Assembly: GCF_004851605.1 (NCBI RefSeq)
Contig: NZ_CP031093.1
Location: forward strand, 3,286,692-3,350,691
Direction: 5' to 3'
Origin: Hydrocarboniclastica marina
GTDB lineage: Bacteria; Pseudomonadota; Gammaproteobacteria; Pseudomonadales; Oleiphilaceae
DNA length: 64,000 nt
The notes under the pieces: generated by a model
What the model was told of the DNA's origin: nothing
The model's input: the letters and a program-made list of their open reading frames with translations, nothing else
Databases searched by the model: none
Position numbers and translations under genes: made by a program
Shown: piece by piece, positions 17,089-25,577 of the stretch
Position numbering within the stretch: position 1 is the first letter of the stretch
Layout: each line of letters starts with the position of its first letter

Positions 17089-18405
17089 ATGCTCGGACGC
17101 ACCCGTATTCACCTGCCCGGTGGGGCCCGCCCGTCGAACGGATACCGCCTATACTCCAGTCTTCCTCTGCTCGTGCTGGCCTCGCTCACCGGTCTGGCTC
17201 CCGGGTTGGGGCTGGCACAGCCTGTCATGGTCGAGGCGATCAAGGGCGACGCCGAGTTCCGCCAGGGGCCGGAAAAGGATTGGGCACCGCTGACCTCTGG
17301 CCAGACTCTGAGCCTGCCCGCCGAGATTAGAACGGGTAAAACCGGCACTGCTACCCTGAGGCAGACGGAGTCGTCGTTTGAACTGAAGCCAACTACTGCG
17401 CTTGCGCTCAGTGCTGAAGATAATGGCGATGAGATCAACAACGTCAACCAGAGCTCGGGCACCGTTTTCTACACCATTCAGGACCAGACCGGGAAACTGA
17501 ACATCGTTACCCCGACCCTGCGGTCTACCGTGGAAGGCACGCAGTTCGCCATCGTCGCCACGGAAACAGATTCGTTCGTGACGCTGACTGAAGGTGAGCT
17601 GACGGTGATCGACCGCAGAACCGGGGAGATGCAAAACCTCAACCCCGGCGAAGTCGCCTCCTCGTCGGTGACACGAACCGGCATCGCTACGTTCAACAGT
17701 GTTCCACCCCGGGCAGTAACCGGCAGTGCGACCGAAGCAGAGCAGAACAATCCTACGCCCTACGGTATCGACGCGCCGCCGGGGGAAGATGGATTTGATG
17801 CTGCATTGGCAGGCCTTGACGAGATGGCCGCCGAGCAACAGATGGTGGCAGCTGAGGAAAGCGGGGCATTTGCCGCTGAAGACGACATGGCCGCCGACGA
17901 TCCAGGCATGATTGAAGACGATATGCCGGCGAACGATGAAGGCCCGGTCCAGGACGACATGCCCACCGAGGATCAAAGTCCGGTCGAGGATGATATGCCC
18001 GCGGACGACCAGGGTCCGGTCGAAGACGACATGCCGACCGATGACCAGGGCCCCGTTGAAGACGATATGCCGACCGACGACCAGGGTCCGGTTGAAGACG
18101 ATATGCCTACCGAAGATCAGGGCCCGGTCGAAGACGACATGCCGACAGACGATCAGGGTCCCGTTGAGGATGACATGCCGGGCGAGGATGAAGGTCCGGT
18201 TGAAGATGACATGCCCACCGAGGACGAGGGCCCAGTCGAGGACGACCTGCCCACCGAGGACCAGGGTCCCGGCGGCGACGATTTGCCGGATGAGGGCGTG
18301 CCCGACGGCGATGACGAGATCGCGGGTGACGAAGGCAGCGACGGCGACAAGGGCTGCCGTTGGGGCTGGTGCGACAAGTTTCCTTTCGGTGATCGCGACG
18401 ACTAG
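17089..18405 (+). CDS. FecR-domain protein with acidic 12-residue repeats
   Basis: A 438-residue exported protein. A long N-region (about 20 residues) and hydrophobic stretch end near GLGLAQ (about residue 43), consistent with a signal peptide. Residues 45-200 resemble the FecR periplasmic domain (EIRTGKTGTATLR, TPTLRSTVEGTQFAIV, TLTEGELTVIDRRTGE). Residues 264-395 are eleven tandem 12-residue units close to EDDMPTDDQGPV, strongly acidic. The tail holds two Cys (GCRWGWC) and ends DRDD. AAGGA precedes the ATG. It is divergent from the TpsB-like gene with 136 bases between. Function unknown: a surface or secreted Ca2+-binding protein is possible, and a sigma-factor regulator is less likely because no sigma gene is near. 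Confidence 0.85.
   Translation: MLGRTRIHLPGGARPSNGYRLYSSLPLLVLASLTGLAPGLGLAQPVMVEAIKGDAEFRQGPEKDWAPLTSGQTLSLPAEIRTGKTGTATLRQTESSFELKPTTALALSAEDNGDEINNVNQSSGTVFYTIQDQTGKLNIVTPTLRSTVEGTQFAIVATETDSFVTLTEGELTVIDRRTGEMQNLNPGEVASSSVTRTGIATFNSVPPRAVTGSATEAEQNNPTPYGIDAPPGEDGFDAALAGLDEMAAEQQMVAAEESGAFAAEDDMAADDPGMIEDDMPANDEGPVQDDMPTEDQSPVEDDMPADDQGPVEDDMPTDDQGPVEDDMPTDDQGPVEDDMPTEDQGPVEDDMPTDDQGPVEDDMPGEDEGPVEDDMPTEDEGPVEDDLPTEDQGPGGDDLPDEGVPDGDDEIAGDEGSDGDKGCRWGWCDKFPFGDRDD
17878..18273 (+). repeat. 36-bp coding tandem repeat, eleven units
   Basis: Codes for EDDMxxxDxxPV units. Neighbouring units use different synonymous codons (gac/gat, gag/gaa, ccg/ccc), so the amino-acid pattern is better kept than the DNA. 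Confidence 0.9.
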
Positions 18406-18439
18406 CGGATCACAGCGAAGTCACAGAGTCGGCGTGAGG

Positions 18440-20209
18440 CTAACCGTCCGGCGCCCGAAACTGTAGTTCGGCCAGTCGGGCATAGAGAGGATCTGAGCTT
18501 ATAAGCTCCTGGTGAGTGCCAAGGCCCTGGAGCTGGCCCTGCTCAATCACGGCGATGCGGTCGGCGTGCTTGATGGTCGCCAGACGATGGGCGATCACCA
18601 GCGTGGTTCGGTCGCTCATCAGTCGTGGCAGGGCTTGCTGGATCAGGTGTTCGCTCTGGGCATCAAGCGCGCTGGTGGCCTCATCCAGCAAGAGCACAGG
18701 CGCATCCACCAGCAGCGCCCGGGCAATGGCGAGCCGCTGTTTCTGGCCGCCCGACAGGCCGAGGCCCGCATCGCCCAGAGGCGTCTGGTAGCCCAGGGGT
18801 AAAGCCTGGATAAATTCATGGGCATGGGCGACCCGGGCGGCTTCCTCTACCTCCCGGGCGCTGGCCTCAGGACGGCCATAGCGGATGTTATCGGCGATTG
18901 AGCCATAGAAAAGCGCCGGGGTTTGCGAGACATAGGCGAAACAGCGGCGCAACGCCAAAGGGTCCAACTGGCGGATATTGCGACCATCCAGGCGAACCGC
19001 ACCTGAAGCGGGATCGAAGAACCGCAGCAGCAAGTCAAACAACGTCGACTTGCCCGCGCCGGACGAGCCGACCAGGGCCAGGGTTTCCCCGGGACGGACC
19101 GTCAGACTGAAGTCTTTTATTACATCTACATCGGGTCGGGTTGGGTAGGCGAAACGCACTGCCTCGAAACAAACCTCGCCAGCGACGGGCAGATTGAGTG
19201 GTAGGCCGCCGCCGGCCGGTGCCGTTATCTCGTTCTCGGTGCCCAGGAGCTGGGCGATTCTCGCTGCAGCGCCAGCCGCTCGCTGCAGTTCACCCACCAC
19301 CTCACTCAGAGAGCCTGCAGCCGACCCAACGATCATGCTGTAAAATACAAACGCGGCCAATTCGCCGCTGCTGATTCGCCCGGCGATGACATCAAGACCG
19401 CCGACCCAGAGCATCACGCCGATCGCGCCCAGCACCAATACGATCACGACGGTGATTAGCCAGGCTCTCTGCAGAACCCGCTGTCGCGCAACGTCAAACG
19501 CCTCCTCCACCACAGCTGAAAAGCGCCGTTGGTCCTCACGCTGATGGTTGTAGGCCTGCACCGTTTTGATCTGACCCAGCACTTCACCGACGTAGCTGCC
19601 CACATCCGCCACCTTGTCCTGACTCAGGCGGGACAACTGGCGCACCCGACGGCCGAAAATTACGATCGGTGCGATGACCAGCGGTACAGCCAGCATGACA
19701 ATAGCGGTAAGTTTCGCATTGGTAATGAAGAGTAGAATCAGCCCCCCAATCAACATCAGCAGGTTGCGTAGAGCCAGGGAAAGCGTGGAGCCGATGACTG
19801 ACTGCAGGACAGTCGTGTCGGCGGTCAGGCGTGACTGGATTTCAAAGCCGCGGTTGGACTCGAAAAAGCCGGGGTGCATTGCGACAAGATGGTCGAATAC
19901 CTGTCTCCGAATGTCGGCCACGACGCGTTCCCCAACCCAGGAGACGAGGTAGAAGCGAACAAAAGTGCCAAAGGCCAGTCCACCGACCAGTACAAAGAAA
20001 AACGCGACCGACTGGTTTAGCAGTTCAGGCGAACCGGTAGCGAAGCCTTCGTCGACCAGGATACGGATACCCTGTCCCAGCGAAAGCATGATTCCGGCCG
20101 TGAAAATCAATGCCGTCAAGGCACCCGCCACGCGCCCGCGGTAGGGAAGAATGAAGCGCAAGGCCAACGACAGGGCCTGCCTGCGTTCTCCGGAAACTAA
20201 CCTCATCAT
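18440..20209 (-). CDS. MsbA-related ABC exporter, fused permease and ATPase
   Basis: A 589-residue half-transporter that likely works as a homodimer in the inner membrane. Six membrane segments fall within residues 20-300. The ATPase domain (about 345-580) has Walker A GSSGAGKST, a Q-loop YVSQTPALF, signature LSGGQKQR, Walker B VLLLDEATSALD and the switch His in VIAHRLAT. The overall pattern fits the MsbA_rel subgroup of ABC exporters and not MsbA itself. The substrate could be a lipid or a drug; the divergent lipid A deacylase gene pagL makes a lipid role attractive but unproven. AAGGGA precedes tandem ATGs at 20209/20206. Confidence 0.9.
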   Translation of the reverse strand: MMRLVSGERRQALSLALRFILPYRGRVAGALTALIFTAGIMLSLGQGIRILVDEGFATGSPELLNQSVAFFFVLVGGLAFGTFVRFYLVSWVGERVVADIRRQVFDHLVAMHPGFFESNRGFEIQSRLTADTTVLQSVIGSTLSLALRNLLMLIGGLILLFITNAKLTAIVMLAVPLVIAPIVIFGRRVRQLSRLSQDKVADVGSYVGEVLGQIKTVQAYNHQREDQRRFSAVVEEAFDVARQRVLQRAWLITVVIVLVLGAIGVMLWVGGLDVIAGRISSGELAAFVFYSMIVGSAAGSLSEVVGELQRAAGAAARIAQLLGTENEITAPAGGGLPLNLPVAGEVCFEAVRFAYPTRPDVDVIKDFSLTVRPGETLALVGSSGAGKSTLFDLLLRFFDPASGAVRLDGRNIRQLDPLALRRCFAYVSQTPALFYGSIADNIRYGRPEASAREVEEAARVAHAHEFIQALPLGYQTPLGDAGLGLSGGQKQRLAIARALLVDAPVLLLDEATSALDAQSEHLIQQALPRLMSDRTTLVIAHRLATIKHADRIAVIEQGQLQGLGTHQELISSDPLYARLAELQFRAPDG

Positions 20210-20441
20210 GTCCCTTCTGAAGAAAAATGTCGCAATGGATTCGCGTGGGCTAGCGCCACAGAGGGCTCAAAAAAAATTTGCCCAAACGATAGCCAGTACG
20301 CGATGACGATTCCTGCGCAATGGAAAATAACGAAGCGGATCAAGGATGCGGTTAACTGAACCGCAACTTTCGCTGCAGCCCTTTCGTTATATCATGGGCA
20401 CCTGACAGAACTTCGCATGCTAAGGACAGCAGGCCGCTATT

Positions 20442-20951
20442 ATGAACTATTTGCGTCACATCTCTCTATCACTGCTCTTGCTGGTACCCTTTTCGCCCGT
20501 CGCCGCCGAGCCCACCGGCTCTGCTGAAGGCTACCACCGCATTGCGCTCTCCGCCGGCGAGCTCGGCCTGGCCGATAAGCTCAGATACCCCGGACGCTAC
20601 GGTATTGAATACCAGGCCCGGCCCTATACGTCCTGGAAACTGATTCCTGCCATAGGCTTTGCCTGGGCTGAAAGTGGGGCAAACATGACCTATGCCGCCC
20701 TGCGGCGCGATTTCTGGCTGACTGACCGCTGGAGTATCACCCCCACTACCGGCCTTGGCGCCTTTCAGGAAAGCGAAGAGCTCAAGCTGGGGAGTGAGCT
20801 GGAATTCCGCTCAGGTATCGAGGCAGCTTACAACTTCAGAAACCACTATCGATTGGGGCTGGGGTTTTTCCACGTCTCCAACGCTGGCATCGGCGAGCGC
20901 AATCCCGGCAGCGAGTCCCTTATCGCATTCTTTGCTGTACCGTTCAGGTAA
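20442..20951 (+). CDS. pagL: Lipid A 3-O-deacylase PagL
   Basis: Outer-membrane enzyme that removes the 3-O acyl chain of lipid A, tuning surface charge and immune recognition. The 169-residue precursor has a signal peptide ending at about VAAEP. The C-terminal motif FFHVSNAGIGERNPGSESL holds the catalytic triad His144, Ser146 and Glu158. Their spacing (2 and 12) equals that of Pseudomonas aeruginosa PagL (His126, Ser128, Glu140). The final residues AVPFR fit a barrel strand. It stands alone and converges with the next gene across a shared terminator. Confidence 0.93.
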   Translation: MNYLRHISLSLLLLVPFSPVAAEPTGSAEGYHRIALSAGELGLADKLRYPGRYGIEYQARPYTSWKLIPAIGFAWAESGANMTYAALRRDFWLTDRWSITPTTGLGAFQESEELKLGSELEFRSGIEAAYNFRNHYRLGLGFFHVSNAGIGERNPGSESLIAFFAVPFR

Positions 20952-21006
20952 GCGCCTCTCTCTGGATGCAGGCATTACCCGCAATGCAACCGCAGCCGCA
21001 CAATAG

Positions 21007-21033
21007 AAAAAGCCCGCACGAAGCGGGCTCTTT
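21007..21033. terminator. Bidirectional intrinsic terminator between pagL and the mini binding protein
   Basis: AGCCCGC (21011-21017), loop ACGAA, GCGGGCT (21023-21029), followed by CTTT on the plus strand and by TTTTT on the minus strand. It serves the convergent genes, better for the leftward operon. Confidence 0.85.
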
Positions 21034-21054
21034 CAGCGCCAGGCAGTCGGTCTG

Positions 21055-21474
21055 TTAGAACGTGCCGACAACCCTCACTGAGCTATCGACGTCCGCCGCA
21101 TCTACGTAGCCTACCGCAGACGGATCGGAACTGACCTTGGCCTTCATGGCTGCCGCATCTGCCACCTCATCGGGAGGCGTGCCCTTGCCGGTGAATACCT
21201 GCTTCGACCAGAAGGCCTTCAGCTGGCTCGGGCTCTTGCCAACCAGAGTCTGATCAAACTCGGTGCGGGTGGCGTGACCCTCAGGCAGGTTCAGCGGCGT
21301 GACCGCGTCGCCACCCGGGAAGGTCTTGACCTTACCGAGGTAGATCCTCTCAACATCGTCCTTGGCCAGGCTGGCCGAGTTACCCGGGTGAACGATGACG
21401 GCGACTTCAGCCAAAGCGTTAGCTGTGACCAGGGTCATAATGGAGAACAAACTGGCTTTGATTATGGTTTTCAT
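21055..21474 (-). CDS. Small periplasmic PstS-like (phosphate-binding-like) protein
   Basis: A 139-residue exported protein: signal peptide to about ALAE, then a single compact region with HPGNSASLAKDDVERIYLGK, FWSKQVFTGKG and SSDPSAVGYVDA. These resemble the first lobe of PstS-like binding proteins, but at about half the usual length, so it may be a one-lobe ligand binder. The ATG at 21474 has AAGGGG six bases upstream; a GTG at 21480 is possible but badly spaced. It is the last gene of a leftward operon with a porin (nine-base gap) and a chemoreceptor. Ligand unknown; phosphate or another anion is a guess. Confidence 0.8.
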   Translation of the reverse strand: MKTIIKASLFSIMTLVTANALAEVAVIVHPGNSASLAKDDVERIYLGKVKTFPGGDAVTPLNLPEGHATRTEFDQTLVGKSPSQLKAFWSKQVFTGKGTPPDEVADAAAMKAKVSSDPSAVGYVDAADVDSSVRVVGTF

Positions 21475-21483
21475 GGTCACCCC

Positions 21484-22644
21484 TTAAAATACAGCGTCGA
21501 CGGCGAAACGGACCAGACTGGCATCACCGCCAGTTCCCCCGGGCAGCCCGGCAGTATCACGGTGGTCTTCAGCAACGGTGTACTCCGCTTTCAAAGCTGC
21601 GGAAGGGTGGAAGTTGTAACGCACGCCAGCGGTGTAGGTGTGCCGATCTTCATCCATTGCGTTGCGCGCGCCTGCGAGCGCCGGGCTCAAGGCTGCGAGG
21701 GTGGCGGCCATTTCGCGCTCACCTGAGCTTTCAGCCCGCTCTACACTGGCGTAAGGCATGAAGTCCCCGACCTGATAGGCAACAGAACCATAGTACGCAA
21801 GTTCATCAGGAACCACGCTGTCCTTGTACTTCTGCTCGCGTACCTCGGCTACGAAAAGGAGGCTGTTCCAGTCAACACTAACCCCAAGCCCCGCGAAGGT
21901 CAGATCAACACCTTCGGTGACAAGCTCGTCCGCCAGTTCGGGATTTGATGCGGCAACCATACCGGCCAATGCAGCAAAGCCTTCAAATGCGCTCCCGCCA
22001 GCCAGGTCCATCTTGGTCTGCTGATAGGTTGCACGAAAGACGACCGGGCCGTAACCGATAGTTGCGACAGCGCCAACGTAATTCTCGAAGTGAATGTCGT
22101 ACTCGAAACTACTTCCTCTCACTCCTTCTTCTGACGCAGACCCGCCGACTACCTGCAGACCGGTTTCAAAATCGCCCACGTACGTACTGTAATTGATGCT
22201 CAACCCGTTGAACGAGCTTATAGGGGAGTTGTAGAAAGTCCCTGGAGGGCTAACCCAATGATAGGCATAGCCCACATCCAGATAGTCCGAGTACATGTAC
22301 AGTGGCATGCGCTGGCGACCAGCATTAATACGTAGCTCGGGCGTCGCCTGGTAGCTCAGATAGGCCCACTCGGCGTTTACTTCATTGTTGTCGCTTCCGC
22401 GCGCTGTGAGCTGGGCTGTCGCAGAGAAGTTGTTGTCCAGATCCGCCATAGCCTGAATGCCCACCAGCGAATCGGGCTGGAAACTGATCTTGTCGTCATA
22501 GCCGTACAGCATTTCGTCGCTGCCGGTGGTCATACCCGCACCCACGCTCATGAAGCCGTTCAGGTTCAGTTCGGCCTGGGCAACAGACGCAGCCATAACG
22601 GCCGCAATCGCCGTGCCCAGACGACATGCTTGAGCAAATCTCAT
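21484..22644 (-). CDS. Outer-membrane porin
   Basis: A 386-residue precursor with a signal peptide ending at about SVAQAEL. The mature part starts LNLNGFMSVGAG and has alternating hydrophobic strands with aromatic girdles (INAGRQRMPLYMYSDYLDVGYAYHW) and ends in Phe after AVDAVF, all marks of a general-porin barrel. AGGA precedes the ATG by seven bases. It is the middle gene between a chemoreceptor and a small binding protein, which suggests it admits the ligand that those two recognise. I cannot say whether it is specific for an anion. Confidence 0.87.
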   Translation of the reverse strand: MRFAQACRLGTAIAAVMAASVAQAELNLNGFMSVGAGMTTGSDEMLYGYDDKISFQPDSLVGIQAMADLDNNFSATAQLTARGSDNNEVNAEWAYLSYQATPELRINAGRQRMPLYMYSDYLDVGYAYHWVSPPGTFYNSPISSFNGLSINYSTYVGDFETGLQVVGGSASEEGVRGSSFEYDIHFENYVGAVATIGYGPVVFRATYQQTKMDLAGGSAFEGFAALAGMVAASNPELADELVTEGVDLTFAGLGVSVDWNSLLFVAEVREQKYKDSVVPDELAYYGSVAYQVGDFMPYASVERAESSGEREMAATLAALSPALAGARNAMDEDRHTYTAGVRYNFHPSAALKAEYTVAEDHRDTAGLPGGTGGDASLVRFAVDAVF

Positions 22645-22684
22645 CGGTAATCCTCGTTGACGTGTTTAGACTTGATTGACGTGT

Positions 22685-24298
22685 TCAGACTTTGAAAGAG
22701 TGAGTTAAGGTTTCGAGGTTGCTGGCCATACGGGCCAGTTCGTCGCTGACACTGTTCAGGCTTTGGGAATTGGCTTCGGCCTCCCCGGTTTTGTCGTTGA
22801 TCTCGCTGACATTCCGCAGGACTTCGTCGCTCACCGAGAGCTGGCTCTCGGTGGCGTTGGCGATTTCCGCGTTCATGCCGTTAATACGCTCGATGCGCTC
22901 TTTTATCTTCGCCAGACTCTCACCCGCAGACGTGGCGCCGCGAACGCTGTCCATGGCCTGCTTGTTGGCGCGCTCGATTTCGCCCGCTACTGAGGCAGCC
23001 GCACCCTGAAGCCTGTCGATCATGTCGGTGATTTCGGTAGTGCTCTGTTGCGTCTTGCTGGCCAGGGAGCGGACTTCATCGGCAACCACGGAGAACCCAC
23101 GCCCGTGCTCACCGGCGCGCGCCGCCTCAATGGCCGCGTTCAGGGCCAGCAGGTTGGTCTGCTCGGCAATGCCCTTGATCACCTCCACCACTACCGTTAC
23201 CTGGTTGCTGTCCTGCTCCAGTTTCCGCACGGACAACGAGGCGTCCGCGAGCTGTTCCGCCAGTTGCTGAATCAGGGCCACGGAGGTATTGACCACTTCG
23301 GCGCCTTGCTGGGCCTCGCCTTCGGCAAGTCGGGCAGACTCAAAGGCTTCGTTGGCGTTCTGGGCGACAGCCCTTGAGCTGCCGCTCATTTCTTCGACGG
23401 CGACGAGTGTCGACTCGGTACCACGCTTTTGTACCTCGGTGATCGCCGATCCGCTGCCGGCCAGCGACTGCAGGGTTTGGGCCTGGCCCGCCAGCGGCTT
23501 GACCTGCTCGACAGTCTTACCGATGACGCCGTGCAGTTTTTCGACGAAGGTGTTGAACCAGTGCACCAGTTCGCCAATCTCATCGCGGCTTCCGCTCTCC
23601 AGCCGAATGGTCAGGTCACCGTCTTTCTCAGCCATGTCCTGCAGCGCTCCGCCGACACGGCGAACGGACCCGACAATGTTCCCGGAGATCAGCAAGCCGA
23701 CACCAAACAGTGCGGCGATGGTTACCGCAGTGAGAATCAGCCCGGTGCGCCGGGTAGAGTTCGCCGCCGCCTTTGCCGTTTCAATGGATGCTACAAAGCT
23801 CTGCTCCCGATCAGCACGGAAAGCCTTTAACTGTGCCTCGGCCTCCGACAGCGCGCTGTTCATGCGAGCGGTCCGGTCGCCGAGACTGGCAAAATCAAGG
23901 GTACCCTCGACCATGCCTTGGGATACGGGCGCGCTCAAGCGAACATACTCTGCGACGCTATTGGCCAGATCCTTGGCTTTCGGTTGCAGAGAAGCGTCAA
24001 ATGAGCCCACCGAGCGAAGGTCTTTTATCAGGGCATCCGCCTGACTTTTGGCGGACTCCACCATGTCCAGCTCTCCCGCAATAACCGCTGACGCCAGGTT
24101 CTCCTTGATGCGATCGAGCCTGACCAGACTCTCGCTGGCTATCCGCTGGATCGGTAACTGCACCGACTGGGTCTGTTCCAGCAAAGCCATATTCTGGCTG
24201 CTGTTGCTGGTGGTGATCAGCGAATACACGATCAGGCTGAGCGTTGCCAATAGCGGCAAAGCCAGAATTTTCTTGCGGATGGAAAGATTGGACAGCAC
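22685..24298 (-). CDS. Methyl-accepting chemotaxis protein
   Basis: A 537-residue inner-membrane chemoreceptor. Membrane segment 1 is near residues 11-29 and segment 2 near 186-208; the periplasmic part between them looks like a helical bundle. A HAMP domain follows (about 210-260), then the signalling domain with the highly conserved hairpin around [21 protein letters not shown] and [13 protein letters not shown]. No C-terminal CheR-binding pentapeptide is seen. The start is GTG at 24298 with AGGGGG upstream. It heads an operon with a porin (40-base gap) and a PstS-like protein, an unusual set that suggests binding-protein-assisted sensing. Confidence 0.93.
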   Translation of the reverse strand: MLSNLSIRKKILALPLLATLSLIVYSLITTSNSSQNMALLEQTQSVQLPIQRIASESLVRLDRIKENLASAVIAGELDMVESAKSQADALIKDLRSVGSFDASLQPKAKDLANSVAEYVRLSAPVSQGMVEGTLDFASLGDRTARMNSALSEAEAQLKAFRADREQSFVASIETAKAAANSTRRTGLILTAVTIAALFGVGLLISGNIVGSVRRVGGALQDMAEKDGDLTIRLESGSRDEIGELVHWFNTFVEKLHGVIGKTVEQVKPLAGQAQTLQSLAGSGSAITEVQKRGTESTLVAVEEMSGSSRAVAQNANEAFESARLAEGEAQQGAEVVNTSVALIQQLAEQLADASLSVRKLEQDSNQVTVVVEVIKGIAEQTNLLALNAAIEAARAGEHGRGFSVVADEVRSLASKTQQSTTEITDMIDRLQGAAASVAGEIERANKQAMDSVRGATSAGESLAKIKERIERINGMNAEIANATESQLSVSDEVLRNVSEINDKTGEAEANSQSLNSVSDELARMASNLETLTHSFKV

Positions 24299-24480
24299 TA
24301 AAGCACCCCCTGGCGGGCTTTAACGGGCAACTTCTGGTTTAATCGAAAGATCGGCGGTTAAACGCTGAGTTGAGCAAATGTAGTATCGACATCTGGATTC
24401 ATTTCTAAAGTCGAGTTTGGTAACGTTTTGCTAACGCGAATTAACGTTCCCCTCCTCCACCTCATTCCTGGACTCTACTC
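24299..24480. promoter_or_regulatory. Divergent control region with three TAACG elements
   Basis: TAACG occurs at 24421, 24432 and 24442, two of them inside AACGTT palindromes (24422 and 24443). The roughly helical spacing would suit a protein-binding site, but no known regulator is recognised. Confidence 0.3.
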
Positions 24481-25272
24481 ATGAATATTCTTGTAACCGG
24501 CGCGGCCAACGGAATCGGTGCGGCCATCACTGAAGCGGCGGCGTCAGGGGGACACAGCGTTGTCGCGGCTGACCTTGATTTGGCTGCTCTGGAGACACGC
24601 TGGCAGGGCAATAAATCGATCACACCCGTCGCGCTTGATGTGACCTCGGCTGAGGCCTGGGCCGATCTAGCGCAACAGTTTGAGCAGCAACGCAGGCCGA
24701 TTGATGTGCTGATAAACGTCGCTGGAGTCTTGCGAAGCGGTCCGGCGGGTGAACTAGCTGCGACTGATGTGCACCTGATGATCGACGTCAACGTCAAAGG
24801 CGTTATCTTCGGCACCAATGCGCTGGCGCCCGCCATGATCAAACGTAAGGCGGGCCATATTATTAACGTCGGCTCCATTGCTGCCCTCTTTCCAACCCCC
24901 GGAACGACAGTCTATGCGGCCAGCAAATTCGCTGTGCGGGGGTTCAGCCTGGCCGCTGCGGGTGACTTGAGGCCCCATGGCGTTGCGGTGACCCTGTTCG
25001 GTCCTGGCCCGGTCAGAACGGCCATGCTTGAGTTGCAGCGCGGCGACGCCAATGCGGCGCTGACCTTCTCGCGCGGTCGTGCATTGACGCCCGACGAAGT
25101 GGCCGCGGCGATACTGGGACCCGTCTTGAAAAAGCGGCCTCTGGAGTACTACGTGCCCTGGTCGGACGGGCTACTCGGCAAACTCTGCAACAGTTTTCCA
25201 AAACTTTTCTTCAGTCAGCTCAAACGCGCGCGCAAGCGTGGCGCAGAGAATTTCGGCTCTGACGCTTTCTGA
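24481..25272 (+). CDS. Short-chain dehydrogenase/reductase
   Basis: A 263-residue classical-type SDR. The cofactor motif is TGAANGIG (about 6-13); NVAG is at about 80-83; the catalytic Ser is in NVGSIAAL (about 131) and the YxxxK pair is Tyr145/Lys149 in YAASK. An Asp after the second strand (AADLD) favours NAD(H). The C-terminal tail is basic and may touch membranes (LKRARKRG). Its neighbour is an AlmA-like monooxygenase 305 bases downstream on the same strand, so a role in oxidising alcohols from alkane breakdown is possible, but only by position. Confidence 0.88.
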   Translation: MNILVTGAANGIGAAITEAAASGGHSVVAADLDLAALETRWQGNKSITPVALDVTSAEAWADLAQQFEQQRRPIDVLINVAGVLRSGPAGELAATDVHLMIDVNVKGVIFGTNALAPAMIKRKAGHIINVGSIAALFPTPGTTVYAASKFAVRGFSLAAAGDLRPHGVAVTLFGPGPVRTAMLELQRGDANAALTFSRGRALTPDEVAAAILGPVLKKRPLEYYVPWSDGLLGKLCNSFPKLFFSQLKRARKRGAENFGSDAF

Positions 25273-25577
25273 CGCCGTTCGTCTTGCCTGCTGCAAGACC
25301 ATCACCGATATTTCGCTGTTACACACCCACACCCAGAAGCCAGGCGTTACGGCGCCTTCAGGTCCGTTTTGGGCCTGATTTGTCGCGTCTGAACACCTGG
25401 CTCAGATGGCAAATAGTCAAAAAAGTGATAGCGTTGGCACTTTGTCAAAGTAGACTTTAGGTAGAATGCAAGCCTTACTTGGAGAAACGGACTTTCCGCG
25501 AAAAGGCTTCTTGAACCAGGTCGTGACGATTCTGGCTTCAGCGTCTTCCTCAAACCCAGACACTGCAAGGTACCCCT
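25273..25577. other. Intergenic region upstream of the AlmA-like gene
   Basis: 305 bases with no gene. An 11-base near-palindrome CTTTGTCAAAG at 25440-25450 sits in a likely promoter area (TTGGCA at 25434, TAGAAT at 25462, although their spacing is not ideal). It may be an operator. No hairpin terminator for the SDR gene is clear. Confidence 0.4.

Noticed and set aside
25434-25467. Sigma-70 or sigma-54 promoter for the AlmA-like gene
   Set aside because: TTGGCA and TAGAAT are 22 bases apart, and the -12 element of a sigma-54 site (TTGC) is missing.
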